Source of the DNA: Furfurilactobacillus milii | GTDB taxonomy: Bacteria > Bacillota > Bacilli > Lactobacillales > Lactobacillaceae | Direction of reading: 5' to 3' | DNA length: 61,134 nucleotides | Assembly (NCBI RefSeq): GCF_009864005.1 | Contig: NZ_WEZQ01000018.1 | Span: 1 to 61,134, forward strand | Shown: piece by piece, positions 1 to 7,921 of the stretch | How the letters are laid out: each line of letters starts with the position of its first letter | Position numbering within the stretch: the stretch's first letter is position 1 | The notes under the pieces: model-generated | Database searches by the model: none | The model's input: the letters and a program-made list of their open reading frames with translations, nothing else | What the model was told of the DNA's origin: nothing | Translations under genes and position numbers: made by a program

Positions 1-63
1 AAGATCAGCTCCTAAAAAATGGGTTTGTGGTAAACACCATTTTAAAGGAAGCTGATCTTTTTT
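1..63 (+). terminator. Hairpin with T-tract (terminator-like)
   Basis: AAGATCAGCT at the window start pairs with AGCTGATCTT at about 52-61, followed by a T-run. A second inner pairing (AAATGG with CCATTT) extends the stem. It would stop transcription entering from the left. It lies just inside an IS30-like terminal sequence (76-107), so it may belong to the end of an insertion sequence rather than to a host gene. Confidence 0.6.
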
Positions 64-75
64 GTCCGAACAGCG

Positions 76-107
76 TTCGGATTAATTTTACAATCTACCG
101 TAAGAGT
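76..107 (-). mobile_element. IS30-like terminal sequence (solo end or end of an element lying to the left)
   Basis: These 32 bases match the reverse complement of 61029-61060, the end of the IS30-type element at the right edge of the window, at 27 of 32 positions. Shared core is CAATCTACC followed by RTAAGA. The orientation puts the outer edge near 107 and any element body to the left, mostly outside the window. It is either an old element end or a second copy's terminal repeat. No transposase reading frame is visible next to it. Confidence 0.5.
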
Positions 108-421
108 ATCTTTTTCATCTGTCAAGCTGTGAAAACATTAACAAATCATGCATTGAATAAGCTGTCATACTAATATTTACACGACTTTTCATAAAAATCA
201 GTCGCTAATGACGAGAACACAACTCTTTATTTGTGGGAGTAGCCCGTTTATCGCGTTTTCACAAATTTTGACGATTTGTTCCACGTGAAACAGAATTAGC
301 AGCCAGTCAAAACTTCAATTCATATATTTTAGATAACAGTTTTAGACAATTCTCTTTTTGCCATTTAAAACCTGTCTTACGGTAAAATAAGAGAAAAGTT
401 ATTTCATGGGAGGCGTTTAAC
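108..421. other. Intergenic region with parS and promoter of the ABC operon
   Basis: Apart from the parS site, this stretch holds A+T-rich sequence and the ribosome binding site GGGAGGCG just before 422. A TAAAAT hexamer near 387-392 could be the -10 of the ABC operon, but no convincing -35 partner was found. No reading frame looks real. Confidence 0.5.
277..292. promoter_or_regulatory. parS site, perfect match
   Basis: TGTTCCACGTGAAACA matches the Bacillus subtilis ParB/Spo0J consensus TGTTNCACGTGAAACA at every fixed position. It is intergenic, upstream of the ABC transporter pair. Four weaker copies occur elsewhere in the window. No parB gene is present here. Confidence 0.85.
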
Positions 422-1195
422 ATGACAGATGTTTTATCGTTGAACCACGTGGCCAAACACTTTGAAAATCATCAGGTGCTAAAAGACGTGACATTCGCAA
501 TTCCAGCGGGTCAAATCGTCGGCTATATCGGTCAAAATGGTGCTGGTAAGAGTACCACTTTAAAAATCATTCTTGGCCTAGAGGAACCCAGCGACGGTGA
601 GATAACTATTTTAGGCCAGTCGCTACACGATCAACGTGATGCACTTATGCAGCAAATTGGTTATGTACCCGAAAATGCTGATATTTTCGAAGCGCTCACG
701 GCCAACGAATACCTTAGTTTTATTGGACAACTCTATGGGTTAACGGAGGCGGATGCTCGCTACAAAGCGCAACAGTTGCTCACCATTTTGGGCAATGGGG
801 ATAGCTTCAATAAACCCATCAGCAGTTTTTCGAAAGGCATGCGGCAGAGTGTATTGATTATCGCGAGTCTGCTACACAATCCCGACTTACTGTTTTGGGA
901 TGAACCACTAAATGGGCTCGACGCCAATACTGTCCTAATTATTGAAGAGGTCTTGGGTAAACTTCGGAATCAAGGCAAAACCATCTTTTACTCGTCTCAT
1001 ATTTTAGATGTCGTCCAGGCTGTTAGTGACCAAATCTTATTACTTCATGATGGCCGGGTAGCAGCCCATGGAACGTTTGCCGACCTATCCAATAGCGCTG
1101 ACACTACCCTTCAACAGCTGTTCAACGACATGACCGGTTTCAAAGAACATGGTGAAAAGGCCCAAGCGTTCATTGACGTATTGGGGGTGTCCTAA
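422..1195 (+). CDS. ABC transporter ATP-binding protein
   Basis: Cytoplasmic ATPase subunit of an ABC-2 type exporter, 257 aa. The Walker A motif GQNGAGKST lies near residue 37, the signature is SFSKGMRQS near 138, Walker B is LLFWDEP near 157, and a switch histidine sits in SSHIL. The start is supported by GGGAGGCG about 6 nt upstream. Its stop codon directly abuts the ATG of the membrane subunit, so the two are co-translated. The substrate cannot be told from sequence; the YtrB/EcsA-like type is closest by eye. Confidence 0.9.
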   Translation: MTDVLSLNHVAKHFENHQVLKDVTFAIPAGQIVGYIGQNGAGKSTTLKIILGLEEPSDGEITILGQSLHDQRDALMQQIGYVPENADIFEALTANEYLSFIGQLYGLTEADARYKAQQLLTILGNGDSFNKPISSFSKGMRQSVLIIASLLHNPDLLFWDEPLNGLDANTVLIIEEVLGKLRNQGKTIFYSSHILDVVQAVSDQILLLHDGRVAAHGTFADLSNSADTTLQQLFNDMTGFKEHGEKAQAFIDVLGVS

Positions 1196-2893
1196 ATGCT
1201 CTATAAAAAAAGTAAAACCAACAAAGAAAGTGGGCTACTTGTTTTTTTGGATCGCTTTCAATCATTATTTGCCAAACGCAACGTCAATTACAGGCAACTA
1301 CGACTCATTTTGAAATATAAGCTATTGCTCGACACTCGTGACACGTCATTTTTCACTGTCTTTATGCAGATGCAAACAAGCAACACTAAGCAAGATGACG
1401 AGATTCCCACTGCGCGTGGGCTTTTACGGTCACTGTGGTATTACGGTATCTATGGCGTAATTTTTGGACTATTGCTATTATTCGGAACTTCATTTTCGGC
1501 CATGTGCTACTTTTTTCTCGCCTATTTCATGATATTATTCACCACTATTTTATCGAGTTTTTCGTCCGTATTACTTGATCCGCGAGATCGACAGATTATT
1601 GGCGTTCGTGGCGTTAACAATCAAACGCTGAATGCAGCGCGTTTGATTCACATCAGCTACTATGTTGGCATTATCGCTTTTCTGCTTGTTGGCCCGGCGT
1701 TTCTAATATTGATTTGGCGAGCATCCCCAGTATTTGCCATCTTGTTTTTAATCGATGTCGTTTTGTTCACAATTTTCACATCGTTTGTTGCCTTATTGCT
1801 ATACTTTGTCATTCTTCATACGTTTAATGGCGACAAGCTCCGCAATATGATTAACGTTTTTCAAGTTGCTTTTATGATTTTAATCTATGCGGCTACCCAG
1901 TTGCCAAACTTGCTGGACAATCTCGATGTCAGTTTTACGATTTCGCCAATATGGCACTGGTGGAGCATCATTGCTTTTCCATTTTGGTTTGCCGCCCCAT
2001 TAGCTGCGTGGCAAAGCGCATGGACCCCAAGTCTAATCATCTTCACCAGCTTTGCTATCCTGGGGTTAATCTTAAGTGTTATCTACTACCTTCACATCAG
2101 TAGTCAATTTGAAGTTATGTTAGAAAAATTGGCCGTTCATTCGGATAAAACACCACGTATTGGCGTTTGGCAACAATTAATGGCCTGGCCGTACCGTCAT
2201 AACCTTCGCAAACGTGAGTATTTCAACCTAGCCTGGCGGCTCAACCAAACCGAACGCGACTACCATCTGCGGGTATATCCTGTTTTAGGGCTCACCGTGG
2301 TCATCGTATTCGTTTTTCTTGTCGAATTCGGTATCGACGGCGGTCATTGGGAAGCACTTTTGCAGAATCGTTGGCTAACGCTGACTGTTTACGCAATGTC
2401 TTTTAGTATTCCACAACTGATTATTAATCTTCGATACAGTAGTACCCCCGAAGCTATGAATGTTTTTAAAGTTATTCCTGAGTTTCATGCACAGGTCTTT
2501 CGTCAAGCAACTATTTGGATGGTTGTTGCTAGATTATTAATCCCACAGGCGCTGTTACTTGCGGTGTTATTAACCCCATTACTTGGTTGGCAGGCCTTAA
2601 TCACGGATATTAATGCAACGCTTTATTCGCTATTAATTTCTCAAATTATTGCTGGGCAAAGCATGAAATTGCCGTTTGCCGCTGTATATACAGCCAGTCA
2701 ATCCAGTAGTCTTGGCCTAGCCAACTCGTTTATAACCGTGTTAGTCCTCATCCCCGGTGTTGGTCTTAATGCAGTCGCTTTAATTCCAAAATTCGGTTGG
2801 GGCAACTTCTTAATTACTGTGGCGTGGCCAATTATTTTGGACCTCGCATTACATCAATCAAATAAGGCCGTTACTATCAGTTCTCAAGGGTAG
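1196..2893 (+). CDS. ABC transporter permease (large ABC-2 type membrane subunit)
   Basis: A 565-aa membrane protein with many hydrophobic helices in two clusters (roughly residues 85-300 and 355-555), split by a charged segment near 300-350. It begins on the base after the ATPase stop codon, so it is the partner membrane subunit. The N-terminal about 75 residues are basic and cytoplasmic. Substrate unknown. A bidirectional terminator follows at 2956-3016. Confidence 0.85.
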   Translation: MLYKKSKTNKESGLLVFLDRFQSLFAKRNVNYRQLRLILKYKLLLDTRDTSFFTVFMQMQTSNTKQDDEIPTARGLLRSLWYYGIYGVIFGLLLLFGTSFSAMCYFFLAYFMILFTTILSSFSSVLLDPRDRQIIGVRGVNNQTLNAARLIHISYYVGIIAFLLVGPAFLILIWRASPVFAILFLIDVVLFTIFTSFVALLLYFVILHTFNGDKLRNMINVFQVAFMILIYAATQLPNLLDNLDVSFTISPIWHWWSIIAFPFWFAAPLAAWQSAWTPSLIIFTSFAILGLILSVIYYLHISSQFEVMLEKLAVHSDKTPRIGVWQQLMAWPYRHNLRKREYFNLAWRLNQTERDYHLRVYPVLGLTVVIVFVFLVEFGIDGGHWEALLQNRWLTLTVYAMSFSIPQLIINLRYSSTPEAMNVFKVIPEFHAQVFRQATIWMVVARLLIPQALLLAVLLTPLLGWQALITDINATLYSLLISQIIAGQSMKLPFAAVYTASQSSSLGLANSFITVLVLIPGVGLNAVALIPKFGWGNFLITVAWPIILDLALHQSNKAVTISSQG

Positions 2894-2955
2894 CCAAAAT
2901 ACAAAAAGTTGAAAAGTAGCAGTCTGAAATAACTTCGCCTACCACTCGATTCCAC

Positions 2956-3016
2956 AAAAAAACGCTGCGCAAGCCAATGGGCCATTAGTGACCCATTTTC
3001 TTACACAGCGTTTTTG
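2956..3016. terminator. Bidirectional terminator
   Basis: AAAAAAACGCTG pairs with CAGCGTTTTT, with an inner AATGGG/CCCATT stem. It has A-runs on the left and T-runs on the right, so it serves both the ABC operon (+) and the convergent MarR gene (-). Confidence 0.85.
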
Positions 3017-3045
3017 TATAACTTATTTCTGACTGTCGCCAGCAA

Positions 3046-3510
3046 CTACTTAGCGGACAAATCTTCGCCTTCGACAGCTTTTAACCGATCTGACAAATCA
3101 AACATTGCTGAACGTGAGTTTACGTAGGTATCGTCATCGTAATTCAGCAAATCCTGACAATCAGTTACATGTTGGTAAATTTCATCGCGTTTGGACTTCG
3201 CCTTAGCCGTCAATTTAACGACAACCTGACGTTCGTCAACCTTTGACCGTGTCCGTTTGACCCAACCATTGGCTTCCAAACGGCGTAACAGTGGCGTTAA
3301 AGTACCGCTGTCCAAGCTGACACGTTCACCAATTTCATTGACCGTTAACTTGTCCTGTTCCCATAACACACATAGGGCAATGTATTGTGGGAATGTTAGT
3401 CCGTAAGGCTTCAGTGTTTCAATATAAAAATGATTAAATAATTTATTCGCGTTATAAACGGCGACACAAAGCTGGTCGTCGATCAAACGTGGTTTAACGT
3501 CTGCTGCCAT
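3046..3510 (-). CDS. MarR-family regulator, OhrR-like
   Basis: A 154-aa winged-helix repressor. The N-terminus [13 protein letters not shown] and the block [19 protein letters not shown] are typical of OhrR, the organic-peroxide sensor. Cys15 is in the position of the reactive cysteine of B. subtilis OhrR. C-terminal to the winged helix, the DERQVVV wing is also conserved. No ohr peroxidase gene lies beside it, so its target is elsewhere or it has a different role. The start is supported by GGAGGAATCACC upstream. Confidence 0.8.
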   Translation of the reverse strand: MAADVKPRLIDDQLCVAVYNANKLFNHFYIETLKPYGLTFPQYIALCVLWEQDKLTVNEIGERVSLDSGTLTPLLRRLEANGWVKRTRSKVDERQVVVKLTAKAKSKRDEIYQHVTDCQDLLNYDDDTYVNSRSAMFDLSDRLKAVEGEDLSAK

Positions 3511-3634
3511 GGTGATTCCTCCATTTACAATGCCACTTAAAGATCCTTTTTAATATCAACAAGACTATCACACAGGACCCTTAAAAATCCAGTTACATAA
3601 TTGAGAATCATTCATGACATTTGCCAGACTTTTA

Positions 3635-5291
3635 TTACTTGATACTAGTGTACTTGTAGTTCCACTGAGTACCAGCCGTGTTATGAATGATTCCCCGAAC
3701 GTTGTTTTGTTGCAAATAAGCATAGTTTGCCTGATACAATGGTGTGAAACTTTGTACCTGATTTAAATATTGACTGGCTTGAATCAGATCTTGCCACCGC
3801 TTCTCAGAATCGTTAGCGTCTGTATTTTGGGCACGATCAATCAAATCATCGTACTTTGTATCTGACCACTTACCGTAATTATACGCCGTATTTGTCTGAG
3901 GGATTTGTAAAAAGGTAATTGGATCATTAAAATCACCGCCCCAACCCGAAAGCATGATATCGAAATCGCCCTTTTGACCTTGCTGGTTAGCAGCTTTAGA
4001 AGGAATTGAGCGAATGTTCAACGTCAGTCCAGGCAAGTTTTTCTCAAGCTGGCTCTTAAGGAATTGTGCCACCATCGGGCTCGTGCCATCGTCATCCGTT
4101 GACAGCAGGGTAAGTGTGATTTTTTTCTGATCAATTTCTTTCAAACCTGTGGCAAACTTTTTCTTGGCTAATACCGGTTCATAAGCGACTGTGTGGGCAA
4201 CTTTCTGCTCACTAGCAAAGTCCTTTTTGTTCTTGGCATCAGTGGCTAATCCACCTGGAACAAACCCAGTTGGCACGCGTGAACCATCACCCAAAACCTT
4301 CTCAGTCAACTGAGCTCGGTCAACAGACAGTGCGACCGCCTGACGAATGTTTAAATTATTTGTTGCCTTGTTATTTGTGGCATCAGAATCATGAAAATTC
4401 CATTTCAAATACGTCATGTAAGAATATGGATACTGACGGAATCGCGGGTCATCTTTGTAGTTTTTAACCTGCTGGTTAGACAATAACGTCAAACTTAATT
4501 TCTTTTGATCAAAAATTTCTACACCAGTCGTGTTGTTACCAATAACTTGGTACGTAATTTTGTGTAACTTAACGACTTTTTTTATCCCAGTACTGATTGT
4601 TCTTGACGAACTGCCAGCGGTTGCCGGTGCCGTTCCAACCCGTCATCTTAAACGGACCACTGTACACCATATACTTTGAAGAGGTGGCATACTTCTTACC
4701 ATATTTATCAACGATTCGTTGGTTCTGCGGTGCAAATAGCGGATACGCCATCAACAGTTTAAAATACGCAATTGGCCGCTCTAACTGCACAACAACCGTG
4801 TTTTTATCCGGTGCACTGATTCCCAACGATTTAACAGATGCTTGACCAGCATTTACACGATTAGCATTCTTGATACCATCAAATAAATAAGCATATTGTG
4901 ACTTAGTCGATGGTGTTAACGTACGGCGCCATGAATAAACAAAGTCCTTTGCAGTCAGCGTGTCGCCGTTACTCCATTTTAAGTTTGGTCTCAAATGAAA
5001 AGTGTAAGTTTTCCCATCCTGACTAACCTCAGCGGATTTTGCCAAACCGGGCGTAAGACTGCCCTTCTTGCCTAACCGATAAAAGCTCTCGAATACGTTA
5101 CCGGTTTGACCATAACCAGTAGCTTTAGACAAATCAATTGTATCTAGTGGTGCTTGGGCCGACAGTTTAAGGGTCTGCCGATCACTGCTAGTGTTTTTCT
5201 TGCCACATGCCGTTAGTACCAATGCCATAAGTGCCAGCAATACCGTCATTAACGTGAGAACTCTTCCACGTCGCTTTAAAAGTAATTTCAT
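3635..5291 (-). pseudogene. Oligopeptide-binding lipoprotein (OppA type), frameshifted
   Basis: Family 5 extracellular solute-binding protein for peptides. The N-terminal part (4569-5291) has a lipoprotein signal (MKLLLKRRGRV, a hydrophobic stretch, then LTAC) and ends after YWDKKSR. The C-terminal part (3635-4492 and upstream codons) continues the same protein in another frame. Dropping one base from the seven-base A tract (T7 at 4577-4583 on the + strand) restores a continuous protein that reads DKKVVKLHKITYQVIG through the junction. The rejoined protein is about 540 aa, normal for the family. No permease or ATPase is adjacent, so it would be an orphan binding protein. ATG at 5291 is preferred because GAGGGG lies 10 nt upstream. 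The frameshift may be real or a homopolymer sequencing error. Confidence 0.8.
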
Positions 5292-5383
5292 GCTTGTCAT
5301 ACCCCTCAAATTTATTAATTGATGTGGATAAGATTTGCATCAGTGAAACATGAACGACAATATTTTTAAATCGTCCAGTATAC

Positions 5384-5423
5384 ACAAAAAACGCATCTTA
5401 TCCACGAATGGACAAAATGCGTT
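5384..5423 (-). terminator. Rho-independent terminator in the leader of the peptide-binding gene
   Basis: On the minus strand AACGCAT pairs with ATGCGTT, with an inner TCCA/TGGA stem capped by TTCG, followed by a T-run. It lies between a short cysteine-rich reading frame and the lipoprotein gene in the same direction, as a transcription attenuator would. Its 3' half (GTGGATAAGAT) is also complementary over 11 bases to ATCTTATCCAC at 5324-5334 further down the leader, which could compete with the hairpin. Confidence 0.7.
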
Positions 5424-5500
5424 GTCACATGATTCTTTTTTTACGTTGACCGCCAAACTTCAAACTAGCGTGCCATCGTCACTAAAGAAATCCCGTTGTG

Positions 5501-5578
5501 TCAACAGACATTGTTCACCATGGTCATCGACTTGGTTGATAAACAGTTTTGACAACAACAGAATTGTTTTAATGACAT
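5501..5578 (-). CDS. Cysteine-rich leader peptide (25 codons)
   Basis: MSLKQFCCCQNCLSTKSMTM followed by VNNVC and a stop. Three adjacent Cys codons (UGU UGU UGU) are followed two codons later by a fourth, and a fifth ends the peptide. AGGAG lies 8 nt before the ATG, and a promoter (TTGACG, 17 bp, TATGCT) lies 50 nt upstream. A terminator hairpin follows about 80 nt downstream, before a peptide-binding lipoprotein gene. The arrangement fits ribosome-stalling attenuation that senses charged tRNA-Cys. That role is inference; the reading frame, RBS, promoter and terminator are seen directly. Confidence 0.6.
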   Translation of the reverse strand: MSLKQFCCCQNCLSTKSMTMVNNVC

Positions 5579-5630
5579 GTTTGGCACTCCTTTTGCTTAA
5601 AATTTATTAGTCCATGACTAACTGAAAGTA

Positions 5631-5659
5631 AGCATAACCATTTCAGTTCAGCGCGTCAA
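5631..5659 (-). promoter_or_regulatory. Promoter of the cysteine-leader / peptide-binding gene
   Basis: On the minus strand TTGACG (5654-5659) and TATGCT (5631-5636) are separated by exactly 17 bp. The start of transcription would be near 5624, giving a leader of about 330 nt before the lipoprotein start. Confidence 0.7.
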
Positions 5660-5706
5660 CGATTTTTTATGAGATTTCGAAATTTGAAAAGTTAAACACC
5701 CAGCAA

Positions 5707-6303
5707 TCAACTTAACTGAACTATAAAACGGTAAATAAAATACGGAACCATTGCAACTAACGCTAAAATTAGACCGCACAGCGTAAAGGCCATGACAATT
5801 TTTGTTTCGTCCCACCCATCACGCCACCGATTACGTTGCTGGCGTAACCGATCAACATTTTCGCCATTCATATAAGCGATAATTTCTTTATATGTGTGCA
5901 CATCAGCTTTGTGATTTAGATACTCTATATGACAACTGACCAGGAAAGCCGCAATAAAGAAAAATCCGGGAGCCAGAAGCACCCATCCTCCTCTTGGTAA
6001 GAACATTGATGGCACTATCGCAATAAATCCAGCAACTGTCAATCCAAGCATCCATTTCACATCACGATCTGTTTTGTCGGTATACACTTTATGTTGCATC
6101 ACCGTCACATCTCCTTTCACTAATTCATCTAGAGAGGTGTCAAACAGATTGCTAAGCAGTAGCAGATTTTCAATGTCCGGATAATGTCGTCCATTTTCCC
6201 AGTTAGAAATCGTTTGTCGCGACACATATAGTCTCTCGGCAAGCTCATCTTGGGTTAATTTTAGTTGCTGACGATGAGACTGAATCTGATTACCAATATG
6301 CAT
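5707..6303 (-). CDS. XRE-family regulator with membrane segments
   Basis: 198 aa. An N-terminal helix-turn-helix (about residues 4-60, QDELAERLYVSRQTISNWENG) is followed by a linker and three to four hydrophobic segments (two near residues 85-130, others near the C-terminus). Such proteins are membrane-tethered regulators of unknown signal. ATG at 6303 is chosen because GAGAGGTG lies just upstream and the protein then begins at the usual MHIGNQI; the longer frame has no RBS. A second protein of this type is encoded at 47994-48581. Confidence 0.8.
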   Translation of the reverse strand: MHIGNQIQSHRQQLKLTQDELAERLYVSRQTISNWENGRHYPDIENLLLLSNLFDTSLDELVKGDVTVMQHKVYTDKTDRDVKWMLGLTVAGFIAIVPSMFLPRGGWVLLAPGFFFIAAFLVSCHIEYLNHKADVHTYKEIIAYMNGENVDRLRQQRNRWRDGWDETKIVMAFTLCGLILALVAMVPYFIYRFIVQLS

Positions 6304-6461
6304 GTTGGCACCTCTCATTTTGAATTGTCTCAGGATACGCAAATTTTACCATCTAAGATGTTTATCAGTCACTCTAAATCGTTTTTACATTGCCATTTGT
6401 CAGTAGTTATAGCTCACTTTCTCACACTTTTTGGGCATTCTATTGCGGCGCTGCAAACATG

Positions 6462-6492
6462 AAAAAAGCGCCAGCATTCAACTGGCACTTTT
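6462..6492 (-). terminator. Terminator of the GH3-PTS operon
   Basis: On the minus strand AAAAGTGCCAG pairs with CTGGCGCTTTTTT across a TTGAATG loop, ending in a T-run, 50 nt after the PTS stop codon. Confidence 0.85.
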
Positions 6493-6496
6493 AATT

Positions 6497-6510
6497 ATTT
6501 CCCAGGAAAT
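6497..6510. promoter_or_regulatory. Noc-type binding site, one mismatch
   Basis: ATTTCCCAGGAAAT differs at one base from the B. subtilis Noc binding sequence ATTTCCCGGGAAAT. It is intergenic, just past the PTS operon terminator. A perfect copy lies at 48625-48638. Confidence 0.6.
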
Positions 6511-6545
6511 ATACCAACCCGACACAGCATATTTCGTACTATTGC

Positions 6546-7916
6546 CTATTTGTTAACGCCTAGCTTTTTCTCATCGAAGCCAAAGATTACCGTCAATAAG
6601 GTGCTGACAATAAAGGCCACTGAAATGCCAACAACGTACCAAATGAAGGTTGGTGTAGCAAAGCCGGGAAGCGTAGTCAAAGCACCGAAAACTGCAGCGA
6701 CGCCATCAACGTGGAAAAATCCGATAACGGCGCCACCAGTCGCACCACCTAAACAGGCGGCGATAAACGGCCGACGCATTGGAATGGCAAATCCCCAAAT
6801 AGTTGGCTCACCAATTCCCGCTACCAGTAGCGAAATTAAACCTGAACTAGCCAGAGAACGTGTTTTAGCCATCCGTGCTCGAATCAGTACACCCATTGCG
6901 GCACCGGCAATACCAAAGTTAGAGGTGGCTGCCATTGGAATGATAAAATCGTGACCCGCACTGGCCAAGTTTTGCCAGATAATCGGAAGAATTGACCAAT
7001 GCAGGCCAAAGATAACGAAGACCGGCCACAAGCCACCAATAACTGCTCCAGTAATCGTGGAGTTTGCCCTTACCAGCCAAGCCATAACTGCGGCTAATCC
7101 TTGCCCTAGGTAAATGCCGATTGGACCTACAACAATCAGAACCAAAGGCACAACGACGACTAACGCTAGTAGCGGAACAAAAATGACTTGAAGGTTAGGC
7201 GTGATAATTCGTTTGAGACCTTTCTCAACATAGCTATATAACCAAATTGCTAAGAATGCAGGAATCACGGTTGAAGAATATTGCTGCAGAACCACTGGAA
7301 TGGTAAAGAAGTGTGTTATCCCGGTGGTCGCACCGTGGTGAAGTAAATTGACAATATTTGGCTCCATCAATGCCGCTACGATCACAGCACTACTAATCTG
7401 GTCAACCTTGAAAGCTCTTCCTGCTGAAAATGCCAGCAGGATTGGCAGAAAGTAGAATACTGCATTAGAAGCCGCATACAGAATGTGGTAAGTACTACTA
7501 TTCGCGCTTAGCCAATGGAGTTCAGTTGAGAGAACCAGTAAACCACGCAGAATACCCGAACCAGCAAACATCGGAATAATTGGAATGAATATTTGAGAAA
7601 CAAAGTCGAGCACTCTGCCGACCACATTTTTCGTTTTAATATTAGCGTTATTCCGCGTTAACGCTCGTGTCAGCTGGCTACCATAATCGTCAAATTCAAT
7701 GTCGTCATTCGGTACCAACTTTAGATCCGTGCCCTTAAGGCTAACATCGTCCCAAACTGGGATTGCTCTTAACGCTGCAACTTGCTCCTCCGTCAGTTTG
7801 GTCTTCGTGGTGATTTTCATTAAATCTGTCGTCGCTGAGACCGACATCACGTTATCCCGCCCACCAAGCGCGGAAATGACGGGATCAAAATCAAATTTCG
7901 TTTCCTTCTTTGCCAT
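6546..7916 (-). CDS. PTS beta-glucoside-type EIIBC component lacking the EIIB cysteine
   Basis: 456 aa. A short EIIB-like domain (about residues 8-75) is followed by a complete EIIC membrane domain (about 100-450). The EIIC carries the GIGEPTIWGF motif near 365 that matches the family's GxxEP substrate loop. In normal EIIB the site reads about SVTHCATRLR; here the aligned stretch is SVSATTDLMK, with no cysteine, and none occurs nearby. There is no EIIA domain. It lies 5 nt after the GH3 gene in the same operon. The ATG at 7916 has GGGAGTG in the right place; the longer frame starts with GTG inside that RBS. It either depends on another EIIB or no longer phosphorylates its substrate. Confidence 0.85.
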   Translation of the reverse strand: MAKKETKFDFDPVISALGGRDNVMSVSATTDLMKITTKTKLTEEQVAALRAIPVWDDVSLKGTDLKLVPNDDIEFDDYGSQLTRALTRNNANIKTKNVVGRVLDFVSQIFIPIIPMFAGSGILRGLLVLSTELHWLSANSSTYHILYAASNAVFYFLPILLAFSAGRAFKVDQISSAVIVAALMEPNIVNLLHHGATTGITHFFTIPVVLQQYSSTVIPAFLAIWLYSYVEKGLKRIITPNLQVIFVPLLALVVVVPLVLIVVGPIGIYLGQGLAAVMAWLVRANSTITGAVIGGLWPVFVIFGLHWSILPIIWQNLASAGHDFIIPMAATSNFGIAGAAMGVLIRARMAKTRSLASSGLISLLVAGIGEPTIWGFAIPMRRPFIAACLGGATGGAVIGFFHVDGVAAVFGALTTLPGFATPTFIWYVVGISVAFIVSTLLTVIFGFDEKKLGVNK

Positions 7917-7921
7917 CAGAA

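Noticed and set aside
447-458. CCACGTGG and other CACGTG sequences (e.g. 9096, 32025, 48738)
   Set aside because: Outside the central CACGTG they differ from parS at three or more positions.
4270-4467. Plus-strand frames opposite the peptide-binding gene, GH3, carB, sbcC and others
   Set aside because: No RBS, no recognisable domains, and they mirror strongly coding frames on the other strand.
5440-5500. T-box riboswitch upstream of the peptide-binding gene
   Set aside because: No GGGTGGNACCGCG-like antiterminator sequence; the leader instead has a short reading frame.
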